A stretch of 64,000 bases of DNA from Lachnospiraceae bacterium. GTDB lineage: Bacteria > Bacillota > Clostridia > Lachnospirales > Lachnospiraceae. This document shows positions 25,976 to 33,971 of this stretch, piece by piece (position 1 is the stretch's first letter; the number at the start of each line of letters is the position of its first letter). Under the pieces are notes generated by a model. It saw only the letters and a program-made list of their open reading frames with translations. It did no database searches and had not been told where the DNA came from. Location: positions 124,001 to 188,000 of the forward strand of contig CAJTDN010000003.1 of assembly GCA_910574865.1 (NCBI GenBank), written 5' to 3'. The position numbers were made by a program, and so were the translations under genes.

Positions 25976-27418
25976 TCACCTTCTCCAATAACTGCTCTTC
26001 CCTAAGCTGCTGCCCGTAGGCGGTGCCGAGTATGTCCCGCCGCTCTCTATCTCATTAAACGCAGAACTGCTACCGTCCACCATGTCTTTGAATTTCGACT
26101 GCGGAAAATTCTCCATCTGGTTGAAATACATTTCATTCCAGTCAGCAACCAGCACGTCCACATTCCCCTTGTCCATTCCTTCCAGGCCGAGCCACTGTGC
26201 CGATAATGGCTCCGCCCTTGTGACCTTGTCCCCTGATTCCGGCACTATCTTCACCGTGAAGCCGGAGAGGAATTTCAAGAAGCTCTGTGCCTGGTCTTTT
26301 CCTGCCTGGCCTGGATCCTGCGGGAGTCGCGTGACCACTCTGCCGTGTTTCGCCCTATCTGTTATGCAGGTCATTTTGATTAACTCCCTTACCTCTGCGG
26401 AATCACTGCGGCGGTTAATGACATCCGCTATGATGTACCTGCCGTTCTTTCGCTTGCCAATCAGCACTCCCGCAGTGTATGCCGGCTCACCGTCCTCGTC
26501 CTCCGAGGTCGCCGCCAAATCCCATCCTCTCGCCCATAGGACCACGTCCGTGGGCAGATGCTCCAGCATGTTGACCTTTGTCCGCTTGAACATCAAGCCC
26601 GCTGCCGCCTTTATCTTCCAGTTGCCGTATAGGAGGCGCTCCCTTTCCACAAGTGCCAGGGCCATGAGGTTCGCCATGTAGCCGGGGTCGTTTTTCATCA
26701 GAATCTTGTTGTCCTGCAGAGTGCTGGCTATAAACGTGACGCTTTTTGCCATAACTGCGGCTTTCTCATAATCCATGCCGTTCTCTATCGCCGCATCAAT
26801 GGCCGCCTGCCTGGTATCAAACCAGTAGATTACCTCATTCAGGCGTACCATCCAGCGTACTTTCCCGGATCTTTCTGGAATCGGATAGCCGGTATCCGGA
26901 TTAATCCACCACTTTATGAACTCAGCGACCCATGAGTCCGCGTCCGGATTGCATGTCGCCCTCACGTACGGCTTCACCCCGCACATGCTTCGGTTTCGAG
27001 ACAACATATAGAAAAAAACATATTCACTGAAATGCGTCAACTCGTCAAACCCTATCAGCGCGATTTGGGACCCCTGCCATCCCTCGCAGTCTTCATCACG
27101 GCCGAGGTGCGCGAACGTGACCGTTGCACCGCTTCTAAAACGCCAGTGTAGTTTTGGTGTCTTTAGCGGGTTGGAACCTTGCACATGGCTGTAAATGAGT
27201 CTGGAGGACTCCCATAATCCGCCTGGTGATGTCACCTGCGTGTAGTCCTTCCGAAATATTGCCGCGTTGAACAGAGGGTTATTGATATGCCTCAACGGCT
27301 CCAGCAGCAGCCCGTATGTCTTCCCGCCTCCCGCCGCCCCGCCATAGATGCAGATGTCAGCGGAGGTGGCAAGGAATTTCTCCTGCGGCCCCTTCTGCGG
27401 CCTGATTACTGTCCGCAT
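25976..27418 (-). CDS. terminase large subunit
   Basis: 480 residues; packaging ATPase and nuclease. Walker A GGAAGGGKT at residues 26-34 and Walker B LIGFDE at 121-126 are intact. The C-terminal RNase H-like nuclease begins near residue 285 at ARGWDLAATSEDEDGEPAYTAGVLIG, with the first catalytic Asp in GWDLA. The end GSSLGKSSYWRR is typical. It begins 3 bases after the small subunit stop. Confidence 0.96.
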   Translation of the reverse strand: MRTVIRPQKGPQEKFLATSADICIYGGAAGGGKTYGLLLEPLRHINNPLFNAAIFRKDYTQVTSPGGLWESSRLIYSHVQGSNPLKTPKLHWRFRSGATVTFAHLGRDEDCEGWQGSQIALIGFDELTHFSEYVFFYMLSRNRSMCGVKPYVRATCNPDADSWVAEFIKWWINPDTGYPIPERSGKVRWMVRLNEVIYWFDTRQAAIDAAIENGMDYEKAAVMAKSVTFIASTLQDNKILMKNDPGYMANLMALALVERERLLYGNWKIKAAAGLMFKRTKVNMLEHLPTDVVLWARGWDLAATSEDEDGEPAYTAGVLIGKRKNGRYIIADVINRRSDSAEVRELIKMTCITDRAKHGRVVTRLPQDPGQAGKDQAQSFLKFLSGFTVKIVPESGDKVTRAEPLSAQWLGLEGMDKGNVDVLVADWNEMYFNQMENFPQSKFKDMVDGSSSAFNEIESGGTYSAPPTGSSLGKSSYWRR

Positions 27419-27421
27419 ATA

Positions 27422-27892
27422 TCACCCGTCTCCTCCTTCATCTTCCTTTTCCGGAAGGTAAAATATCGTTTGCTCTCCATCGTTTCCGGCATTTGAAGCA
27501 AGATATTCCGGCCGGTCCGCCCATTTGCCACGTTGCCTATTTTTTAGCCAGAAGCACTGAGCCGCCACATCCGGGGGAACATGCTTCTTGGTCGTCTCAA
27601 CCCTTACCGGCTTTACGTTTCCATTCTTGTCAACCTCGACAATCTTCTTTTCCTCGGTGTAGTCGTAGCCGGTGGCTCTCTTATACAGACTCCTTATGAC
27701 TTTGGCATCCGATACGCCTTTCCCTTCTGCCAGTGCCTTACCAAACGATTCATGCTCTTTGGCCCAGCGGATAATGGTTCGTTTTGAGATGCCTATCGCG
27801 TCGGCAATCTCTTCATTGGTGGCACCCATCGCGGCCATGGACCACGCCCAATCATCGTGGTATAGGGCATTGTACTTTGGCCGTGCCGCCAT
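27422..27892 (-). CDS. terminase small subunit
   Basis: 156 residues. The N-terminal DNA-binding domain contains the helix-turn-helix NEEIADAIGISKRTIIRWAKEH (about residues 26-47), and LYKRATGYDYTEEKKIV with a late PPDVAAQCFWLKNRQRGKW is the usual small-terminase pattern. It would recognise the packaging site, which is probably near this gene but cannot be located. Confidence 0.92.
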   Translation of the reverse strand: MAARPKYNALYHDDWAWSMAAMGATNEEIADAIGISKRTIIRWAKEHESFGKALAEGKGVSDAKVIRSLYKRATGYDYTEEKKIVEVDKNGNVKPVRVETTKKHVPPDVAAQCFWLKNRQRGKWADRPEYLASNAGNDGEQTIFYLPEKEDEGGDG

Positions 27893-27900
27893 ACAGAATA

Positions 27901-28821
27901 TTACCTCCCGCCGAGATAATCAGCACAAAGGTACTCGATAAGCTGCCACCTATTTTTGCTTGTTACGGTACCCTCTTTCTCCGCTTTTTTGATGGCCTGC
28001 TGTATCACCTTTGCAGATTCTCCAGGAATTGCATTACTGCCAAACAGTTTCGCCAGATAGGTCCATTCCTCGTCCTCGTTGAAACCGACTCCATCCATTT
28101 TTTCACTGGCATTCTGAATCATTGAATGAATAGCCGCACCAACATTCCGAATGTCCGTAAACTTCTGATACCGGCTGAGGGTTTCCACAAATCTCTTGCA
28201 CTGTTCATATGATGCTACGCCAACAATCTCCGATGCAGTAGTTTCCAGGCTCTTTATCAGAACATCCATATCTTGCACCTGGTGCGGCAAGAATGAAAAT
28301 GTCACGTTCTTAAAATCAAACTGAATGGCAGGCGACAGCATTTTATCGTATGCCTCCAATGGTTCCTCCATGATGTCTTTTCCGACAAAGCTCTCAATCA
28401 TATCATCCACATCGGTAATCATCTTTACGATTTCCCGTAGCGTGCTGTCATCGTCAAATCCGGAGATAGCATTATGAGCCAGCTGCTTTGCCGCAATCTG
28501 GCTCCGTGAGAGTCCTGACACATCCACAATCACGACAATCTCTTTTAATCCTGCCGCCCTTGCGCTCTTAATCCGATGATGCCCCGATACAATCTCCAGC
28601 TTTCCATCTTTCAGAACCAAAAAAGGCAGGCTCTCCAACTGCCCTCTCTTCATGATGTTGGCCGTCAGCTGATCCTGCACTTCATTCTTCATCACCCTGG
28701 CGTTGATGTCCTGCTCCTTGACCTTATCAATCTGTACTTTCGCAATCACCAGGCCGGAACCCATATCATAAATTACTGAGCATCCTTCGACCTGGATGCT
28801 TTCGCTCTGTTCGTTTGCCAC
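27901..28821 (-). CDS. ParB-like nuclease-domain protein
   Basis: 306 residues. ParB/Srx-type N-terminal domain: INARVMKNEVQDQLTANIMKRGQLESLPFLVLKDG, then EIVSGHHRIKSARAAGL, the conserved GHHR motif. The C-terminal half is unassigned. The start is taken as GTG 28821 because AAGGAGGG lies 7 bases before it; the ATG at 28842 has none. It overlaps the methyltransferase-like gene by 49 bases. Phages often pair a ParB-like protein with an adenine methyltransferase next to terminase; a role in packaging or antirestriction is inference. Confidence 0.82.
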   Translation of the reverse strand: MANEQSESIQVEGCSVIYDMGSGLVIAKVQIDKVKEQDINARVMKNEVQDQLTANIMKRGQLESLPFLVLKDGKLEIVSGHHRIKSARAAGLKEIVVIVDVSGLSRSQIAAKQLAHNAISGFDDDSTLREIVKMITDVDDMIESFVGKDIMEEPLEAYDKMLSPAIQFDFKNVTFSFLPHQVQDMDVLIKSLETTASEIVGVASYEQCKRFVETLSRYQKFTDIRNVGAAIHSMIQNASEKMDGVGFNEDEEWTYLAKLFGSNAIPGESAKVIQQAIKKAEKEGTVTSKNRWQLIEYLCADYLGGR

Positions 28822-30188
28822 TGTTTTTCCCTCCTTAGCCATTCAATCAATGTCTGCTGTTCTGATCTGCCCTCAACCAACTCAGCCTCATATGTCAGCT
28901 TATAACCGTTCCACTTATCCTCTGCCCGATTTACCAGTTTCATTATGCCCCGAACCTCTTTGTTCTCCGGATGTCTGGTAAGCATTACGGTGCGCATTTT
29001 CACAACCTTTTCCTGCTCGATATTATCCAGGAGAGTATCTACAAATTCCCGGTTCTGTGCCAGCATATAGCAGAGCCGCCCCAACCGATACTTCTCATGA
29101 GGTACTTTCATCACATACCATACAAAGACTGAATCTGCAGCCATCTTCGATATGCCGAACACTCCAGCCACATAACCATCTATCAGCAATGCCCGGTTGT
29201 AGGTAGCTGATGAACCCACGAAATTATGCGTCCATAGGACACGGTAATACTGAGCCTGTGCCGCCTTAATAGGAATTACCTGCACTTTGCTGTCCTCTTT
29301 GATTTCATAATCCCTCGGCAACATACTGCAGTCCAGCGGCTCCAGCTTGCTTTCTGAAGGACGCTTGATTTTCTTTCCGTTAGCAAGAACTGTCGCCTCT
29401 TCCTCTCGGTTCGTTGTAATATAAGCGTTCAAATCCGCCCTGGTACCAGACCGGGCATATATCGTATATCCTACTGCCTCACCTGCCCTCTTTTCCTGGT
29501 AGCAGAGAACTAGCGCCTTTGCACCCATGCATATATCGTAAAACTGTTTGTATCCAGTTTCTGGATTGAACATCTGATACTCCGGCTCTTTCCATGTCAT
29601 TTTCCCCTGGGAATCGTAGAACTTCTCATAGCCAGAAAAATAAGTCGGCGGATTTGCGATAATCAGGGCGTGGGGGTCATCCAGTACCTCTTTCAAATGC
29701 TCCCACATATCCAGCGGCCTATAACTCATTCCATACAGAAGATTCCGCACAACTTCAATCTGTCGATTGATACTTTCTATGTGATTCTGCCGTCTCAACC
29801 GCAAATCCATAAGCATCTGGTAGAAATAATCATTGCCTGCGTTCTTTGATGTTCTCAGGTACAGCTGTGCGTACAATGCCGTTGCCGGGTCAAGTAACTC
29901 CGAATCCTCAAAGCCTTGTGCATGAATTTCCAGAGGCTCTAATGACTGACCCGTGATGGCATACCCAAGCACCGTAGACATCATATTCACATCGCTTGTT
30001 TCAATCTGCTCCGGCTTGAATCCATTCTGCACCGCCAGATTTGCCATAGCGAATGTACCCGCACAAGGCTCTACGAACCTGGTATATCCAGATTGCGCTG
30101 CCGTCTCAATCAGCTTTACGAGGAATTTTTGTTCCGAGGTACCCAAGCACCCTAGGAACATTGCACCCGGATTCATGAAAAAAGCCAT
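28773..30188 (-). CDS. putative antirestriction adenine methyltransferase
   Basis: 471 residues from MAFFMNPGAMFLGCLGTSEQKFLVKLIE. Motif I for AdoMet binding is FVEPCAGTFAMANLAVQNG, and the catalytic motif is IIANPPTYFSGYEKF, i.e. NPPT where most N6-adenine methyltransferases have NPPY. The aromatic residue is shifted by one (NPPTYF). The C-terminal part with VFGISKMAADSVFVWYVMKVPHEKYRLGRL is shared by phage proteins of this type. ATG 30188 follows AGAGGAG; the frame is open 34 codons further with no ribosome site. It may protect phage DNA from host restriction. Confidence 0.78.
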   Translation of the reverse strand: MAFFMNPGAMFLGCLGTSEQKFLVKLIETAAQSGYTRFVEPCAGTFAMANLAVQNGFKPEQIETSDVNMMSTVLGYAITGQSLEPLEIHAQGFEDSELLDPATALYAQLYLRTSKNAGNDYFYQMLMDLRLRRQNHIESINRQIEVVRNLLYGMSYRPLDMWEHLKEVLDDPHALIIANPPTYFSGYEKFYDSQGKMTWKEPEYQMFNPETGYKQFYDICMGAKALVLCYQEKRAGEAVGYTIYARSGTRADLNAYITTNREEEATVLANGKKIKRPSESKLEPLDCSMLPRDYEIKEDSKVQVIPIKAAQAQYYRVLWTHNFVGSSATYNRALLIDGYVAGVFGISKMAADSVFVWYVMKVPHEKYRLGRLCYMLAQNREFVDTLLDNIEQEKVVKMRTVMLTRHPENKEVRGIMKLVNRAEDKWNGYKLTYEAELVEGRSEQQTLIEWLRREKQWQTNRAKASRSKDAQ

Positions 30189-30287
30189 TTGTCTATCACT
30201 CCTCTCTGAATTTTGGAAGCTATGCAAAAAGCTGAGGTGGCTCCAAGTATAACCCCGGAGATTTTTGATACCCGCCACAGCACATTG

Positions 30288-30325
30288 CATAAAAATAAGG
30301 CACCGTACTCACTGAATACGATGCC
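30288..30325 (-). terminator. hairpin with U tract upstream of methyltransferase gene
   Basis: Minus-strand stem of about 9 bp (GGCATCGTA paired with TACGGTGCC, one G-U) around a loop TTCAGTGAG, followed by TTATTTTTA. It would terminate or attenuate transcripts leaving the DUF488-like gene before the ParB/terminase block. The rest of the 226-base gap (30189-30414) shows no gene. Confidence 0.5.
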
Positions 30326-30414
30326 GTTGTTGTTGGACCGGAACCCTGCGCCACTGAGCAGGAACTTTCCCCTGGAAGGGAAACATGATATTTTCACCAG
30401 TTCCGGATATTATG

Positions 30415-30924
30415 TTAAATCCCTGCCATACCACAATCAAACAGACTTATTTGCTTACAACCGATATCTTCCTTTGTCGGCCCTTTGGCAGGTTTCCTAC
30501 TGTCAACCTTTGACTTTCCCTTTGCTTTCGGCGGTGTCGGATCGGGCAACTCTTCTATGACTTCTCCCGCATTCTCCATCCACCATTCTGCGAAGATAGT
30601 TCTGTGACACCAGTCGCCCTCCACTCTCACATCCTCAAAGCAGAGAAGTACAAGCTCCTTGTCCTCACTTCTCGCCTTTTCATCCAGCTTTGTTACCATG
30701 CTGATGATTCTGTCTTTTCCAATACCCTCCAGCTTACCGTAATATGCTCTCTTGAACGCCTCAATATCCATGTTCAGCATATACCCTTTCGGTGCTAGGG
30801 AATAGCACTGCTCTCTCAACTCGTACCCCAACCGAAATCTCGGTCGCCCGATGCTGATTCCTACTGAATAATGCTTGTCGCTCGATAATCCTTTATTGCT
30901 ATACCTGCTAGTCCATATCGCCAT
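30415..30924 (-). CDS. DUF488-like protein
   Basis: 169 residues. MAIWTSRYSNKGL at the start and ELVLLCFEDVRVEGDWCHRTIFAEWW at about residues 90-115 match DUF488: the LLC(F/Y)E...CHR..(V/I)AEW motif. The C-terminal 50 residues are basic and disordered, ending KQISLFDCGMAGI. Role in the phage is unknown. It is the first gene of the late block and has its own -10-like element upstream. Confidence 0.72.
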   Translation of the reverse strand: MAIWTSRYSNKGLSSDKHYSVGISIGRPRFRLGYELREQCYSLAPKGYMLNMDIEAFKRAYYGKLEGIGKDRIISMVTKLDEKARSEDKELVLLCFEDVRVEGDWCHRTIFAEWWMENAGEVIEELPDPTPPKAKGKSKVDSRKPAKGPTKEDIGCKQISLFDCGMAGI

Positions 30925-31201
30925 TTCGAATCACTCCTTTTAATCTGTTGTCCTTGTAATAATTATACTATACAGACGGTTCTAAGTACACTTAAATAGC
31001 CTTATTTAACCGATTGTTTACATATCCTCCAGGCATTGCGGCAGGCCTTCCGGCCCGCCGCCCGCACTTGGGAAGAAAAAACTACTGGCCATTTTTAGGA
31101 GTGACATTTGATTGGCTGATACCATATTACCACTTGGCGATTCTCATGTAAACCTACTCTTTTTCTACCTGCCTTTCGTATAGCCGCAGGGAGCGTTCAA
31201 A
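30925..31201 (-). promoter_or_regulatory. 277-base early/late junction with late promoter candidate and strong hairpin
   Basis: Contains a perfect TATAAT on the minus strand (30962-30967), 38 bases before the DUF488-like start, with no good -35 (GTACTT at 17 bases), as expected for an activator-dependent late promoter. Further upstream, 31038-31061 is a GC-rich hairpin, GCGGC A GGCC TTCC GGCC C GCCGC, without a U tract. At 31018-31023 the minus strand reads ATG TAA directly behind GGAGGAT, a start-stop minimal frame. No ordinary gene is present. Confidence 0.45.
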
Positions 31202-31777
31202 TCATATCCCAAGCAGGTAAACAGCCACGATTCCGCATGCTATCCCCAGGTCCTTGTACACCGTCTTCTCGCTTACTTTTTCTACCGTAGAAATTTCCTG
31301 CACCGAGTATTCTTTTTCCTCCAGATACATCATGCTCAGTTCCCGGAACCGGCGCCTCGCCTCCTCGCTTCCGGACCTTTCGCACTCTTCCCGGTACATT
31401 TCCGTCGCTTTTTCTATGCGGTAGACGCAATACAAATCCTCCTGCCTCCGTTTCTCCCCATCCTGGATTACCCTTTCTGACCTGCTTACCGCCTCCCTCG
31501 CGCTCCCCATGAGGTCTTGTATGAATTTCCACCTGAGTTCAACTTTCTCCTCTTCCGTAAACTCCGCCTCGTCTGACAGCGTGGCCTTCATCCTTCGGTA
31601 CGAGCCAAGCATCTTTTTGGTTTTCTTTACCTTGTTCTCTTCCCTGGCCCTTTTCTTCTCCGCCTTCACCTGCTCCGCCCTGAATGTCTGCGCCGCCTCC
31701 TTCCCTGCCACGGCAGCAATCTGGTTAATCTGCTCCTGTGTCAGGACATACATCGGTATCTTTTTATTCGTTGCCAT
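31202..31777 (-). CDS. phage late transcription regulator, sigma-70 r4-like
   Basis: 191 residues. Long charged coiled-coil body (residues 20-130) and a C-terminal helix-turn-helix, YSVQEISTVEKVSEKTVYKDLGIACG, resembling sigma region 4 or ArpU/RinA-type late activators. It is the last gene before the late block. The ATG follows CAAGGAGGCGACACT, and that ribosome site is complementary to a segment 60 bases upstream. Confidence 0.68.
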   Translation of the reverse strand: MATNKKIPMYVLTQEQINQIAAVAGKEAAQTFRAEQVKAEKKRAREENKVKKTKKMLGSYRRMKATLSDEAEFTEEEKVELRWKFIQDLMGSAREAVSRSERVIQDGEKRRQEDLYCVYRIEKATEMYREECERSGSEEARRRFRELSMMYLEEKEYSVQEISTVEKVSEKTVYKDLGIACGIVAVYLLGI

Positions 31778-31782
31778 AGTGT

Positions 31783-31854
31783 CGCCTCCTTGACTTTCCC
31801 GCGCATGCGAGGTATAATCTTTTCGTGGTTTTGGTCGTCTTTCGCAAGGAGGCG
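31783..31854 (-). promoter_or_regulatory. inverted repeat that masks the ribosome site of the late regulator
   Basis: The minus strand carries CGCCTCCTTG (31854-31845) and its perfect complement CAAGGAGGCG (31792-31783), 52 bases apart. The second copy is the Shine-Dalgarno region of the gene starting at 31777. In RNA they would form a 10-bp stem that hides it. Confidence 0.55.
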
Positions 31855-31864
31855 GCCTTTCTTT

Positions 31865-32122
31865 TTACCCGCGCCTCTTCGGGCAGGTGGCGAAATGCGA
31901 TATGTACCCGACACCTTCAGCCTCGCTGCTGTCCACCCGGTCCGCGCAGACCACCTCACCTATCTGGGTGACAATCTTCTCCGTCGCCCTGCACCCTTCC
32001 TTCGCCCTGCGGTAGCTTATCATTTCCGGGTCGACCGGCATGTTCTTTCCCGCCCTCGTCCGAATCCACATGATTCGCTTACCGCAATACGCGCATGTTC
32101 CAAACGAATTACCTGACCTCAT
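31865..32122 (-). CDS. small zinc-binding phage protein, 85 aa
   Basis: 85 residues. CAYCGKRIMWIRTRAGKNMPVDPEMI is a recurrent phage motif with one CxxC; a second Cys pair may be FATCPKRRG at the end, giving a zinc ribbon. Function is not known. ATG 32122 follows AGGAACAAGGAAACC. Confidence 0.72.
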   Translation of the reverse strand: MRSGNSFGTCAYCGKRIMWIRTRAGKNMPVDPEMISYRRAKEGCRATEKIVTQIGEVVCADRVDSSEAEGVGYISHFATCPKRRG

Positions 32123-32149
32123 GGTTTCCTTGTTCCTCCTTTCCTCAAT

Positions 32150-32623
32150 CTACTCCACATCCATCACTTCGAACCCTATCGCCCACACCCAAGGATTCGC
32201 TTTCCACCCGTACCTTCCAATGTCGCCCTTCTTGACGGTGGCATCCCATGTCCCCATAAAATGCAGCGTGGGTGACACAACGAACTTGCCTTCCGTGCGA
32301 TATCCCAGGCATCCCTCTTTTTCCGCCTGCTCGTCGGTAATTTTCTGCAACCGTTCCACCCGCACATCCGTCACCCGCCGGGCGTACGGCGTGTAATAAA
32401 TCTCGTGCGCCAGCCTTTCCGGGTCTTTCCGGATCCACTCGAACAAATTTACCACGTTCCCGTCCAGGTCGTTCACGGTCTCGATATTGCTCCTTGGCTT
32501 GTTGAACAGCACCGCACCGCTCCCCAGAAAAGGCTCCAAGTAACTGTGGTGTTCGGGGAAGAAATTTATTATCCAGTTCGCCAGCGACCACTTACTGCCG
32601 GGATATTTCATTACCGCTTTCAT
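32150..32623 (-). CDS. chimeric frame: N-terminus of D12-class Dam methylase joined to ASCH-like C-terminus
   Basis: 157 residues in two unrelated parts. Residues 1 to about 80 (MKAVMKYPGSKWSLANWIINFFP, SYLEPFLGSGAVLFNKP, ETVNDLDGNVVNLFEWIRKDPERL) are the start of a Dam-type adenine methylase including AdoMet motif I. From RVTDVRVERLQKITDEQAEKEG onward the sequence is that of small phage ASCH-like proteins, ending TVKKGDIGRYGWKANPWVWAIGFEVMDV. The methylase catalytic DPPY part is absent, so methylation is not expected. The start is chosen at ATG 32623. It overlaps the preceding gene by 32 bases. Confidence 0.72.
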   Translation of the reverse strand: MKAVMKYPGSKWSLANWIINFFPEHHSYLEPFLGSGAVLFNKPRSNIETVNDLDGNVVNLFEWIRKDPERLAHEIYYTPYARRVTDVRVERLQKITDEQAEKEGCLGYRTEGKFVVSPTLHFMGTWDATVKKGDIGRYGWKANPWVWAIGFEVMDVE

Positions 32624-32867
32624 TGCACTTATCCCGCTCATGCTCGACTTTTCCTACAATCGCTTTCAGCTTGTCCTTGAAACCCTCCACCTCCGTTTCT
32701 GGCACGTCGACCATCGTTATGATGCCCTTTGGCGCCTCCAGCCCCCACGCGTCCGGCTCCCGCACTATCACGATGTCTCCTATCTCGACTTTTGCCTCGC
32801 TGATGTACGTGTATTCCCTGCCCCGCGGTTTCCCGCCTCTTAAAAACCTCAGTTTTACCAATTTCAT
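32592..32867 (-). CDS. hypothetical phage protein, 91 aa
   Basis: 91 residues from MKLVKLRFLRGGKPRGREYTYISEAKVEIGDIVIV. A small beta barrel is likely; the GDIVIVREPDAWGLEAPKGIITMVDVPETEVEGF segment recurs in phage proteins of unknown function. ATG 32867 follows AGGAGGATTACAAGG. Confidence 0.68.
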   Translation of the reverse strand: MKLVKLRFLRGGKPRGREYTYISEAKVEIGDIVIVREPDAWGLEAPKGIITMVDVPETEVEGFKDKLKAIVGKVEHERDKCNESGNEISRQ

Positions 32868-32880
32868 CCTTGTAATCCTC

Positions 32881-32973
32881 CTATCTTTTCCTGCCTGACT
32901 CAATATCCTTCAACTGCTCCATGTTTATCAGCCTGCAGTTCGGGCAGCATTATGAAATTTCTCGCCACTGCAT
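32881..32973 (-). pseudogene. small Cys-containing frame interrupted by TAA at codon 8
   Basis: Starting at the ATG of a TGATG overlap with the previous stop, the frame reads MQWREIS, TAA (32950-32952), then CCPNCRLINMEQLKDIESGRKR and TAG. The second part looks like half of a zinc-ribbon protein and ends just before the next gene's ribosome site. A point mutation in a tiny gene is the simplest reading; chance is possible. Confidence 0.35.
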
Positions 32974-33284
32974 CACCGCCTATTTGCCTTTCTGACCCTT
33001 TCAATCTCCGAGAGCGCGGGGGCATTGACACATTTCTTCATACCCTCGTATAACTCTTTCACTCCCGGATTGCCTCCCTCCACTTCATCCGCAAGGTGTC
33101 GCAGGACGAATACAATCAACCCTGCGTCCGCCTTTGCATATGGAGATATGACATTGATGATTTTTCCCGAATAGTGCTGCAGGCCTCTTTCCACCAACTT
33201 CATCGCCTCCTGCGTTTTACCGCTGGCAATCAGCTTGTTTCCACGGTCCACATAACTACTCATACGCTCTTTCCCGAATGCCAA
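32973..33284 (-). CDS. hypothetical phage protein, 103 aa
   Basis: 103 residues, all helical by appearance: SSYVDRGNKLIASGKTQEAMKLVERGLQHYSGKIINVISPYAKADAGLIVFVLRHLADEVEGG. Resembles small phage proteins with no assigned role. ATG follows AGGAGGAAATCTTGGC. Its stop overlaps the next small frame. Confidence 0.68.
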   Translation of the reverse strand: MAFGKERMSSYVDRGNKLIASGKTQEAMKLVERGLQHYSGKIINVISPYAKADAGLIVFVLRHLADEVEGGNPGVKELYEGMKKCVNAPALSEIERVRKANRR

Positions 33285-33293
33285 GATTTCCTC

Positions 33294-33971
33294 CTATTCT
33301 TCCGGCTCGTCCTCCGGCTCTTCGTATCCGTAGCCATCGTCCTCTCCGTTTTCCGACTCTTCTTCGCCCAGGAGTTCGTCCGTGATATCCTCCAGTCCCT
33401 CTCCAGGCTCCGTATCCTGCCCCAGACTGCCCTCGGTTCCTCCGGCCTCCGCATCCGCTTCCCTATATTCTCCATCAATTACTTCTCCAGCACCATCCGA
33501 CCCCGGCAACATCGGTATGCCCCTGGCCTCGATTTCATTGGAACCGGCAGGCTCTTCGCCCCCGCTTTCCTTCTCCTTATCCTGTTGGAAATCTGCATCA
33601 AAGATACTCCGTTGTGATGTATTGGCAATCGGTACCAGCTTGAATATCCCGGTCTCATCATCCATCACCAGCTCCATTTCATTGTTGAAAGAGCCGGATT
33701 TCTCGTCATTAATCTTCACGGCCGACGTCACCTTATGCTTGAACTGGGGCTTGCTGATTTCCCTTGTTTCGCCCTTGATATCCGGGTCATAGTTCGGGAC
33801 GAACTCCCTCACCATGGTGATATCTATTTTCAACGTCATGCTGCCTTCGTCCGTCCCCTTTTCCCGCATGTTGCCGATAAGCCGCTGGAGGACGAAGTTC
33901 ATGTCCCTCTTCATATCCCAGAAGGTGTCACTTTCAAAATCCAGCCTTTTTTCAAATTCTTCGTTCATCAC
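33294..33971 (-). CDS. hypothetical phage protein with acidic C-terminus
   Basis: 225 residues. The N-terminal 110 residues are folded (FESDTFWDMKRDMNFVLQRLIGNMREKGTDEGSMTLKIDITM), and the conserved KPQFKHKVTSAVKINDEKSGSFNNEMELV follows. The last 90 residues are very acidic and end EEPEDEPEE. An acidic tail of this kind is usual on proteins that sit at DNA replication or recombination sites, such as SSB, but no OB fold can be argued. It overlaps the next gene by 4 bases. Confidence 0.62.
   Translation of the reverse strand: MMNEEFEKRLDFESDTFWDMKRDMNFVLQRLIGNMREKGTDEGSMTLKIDITMVREFVPNYDPDIKGETREISKPQFKHKVTSAVKINDEKSGSFNNEMELVMDDETGIFKLVPIANTSQRSIFDADFQQDKEKESGGEEPAGSNEIEARGIPMLPGSDGAGEVIDGEYREADAEAGGTEGSLGQDTEPGEGLEDITDELLGEEESENGEDDGYGYEEPEDEPEE

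Noticed and set aside
30173-30397. 74-codon minus frame before the methyltransferase gene
   Set aside because: No ribosome site, spans a terminator-like hairpin and overlaps the methyltransferase start.
1-31777. Reading the late block as a PBSX-like tailocin (defective particle)
   Set aside because: Terminase, portal, gpF, protease, scaffold, capsid, integrase and replication genes are all present, which fits a complete phage.
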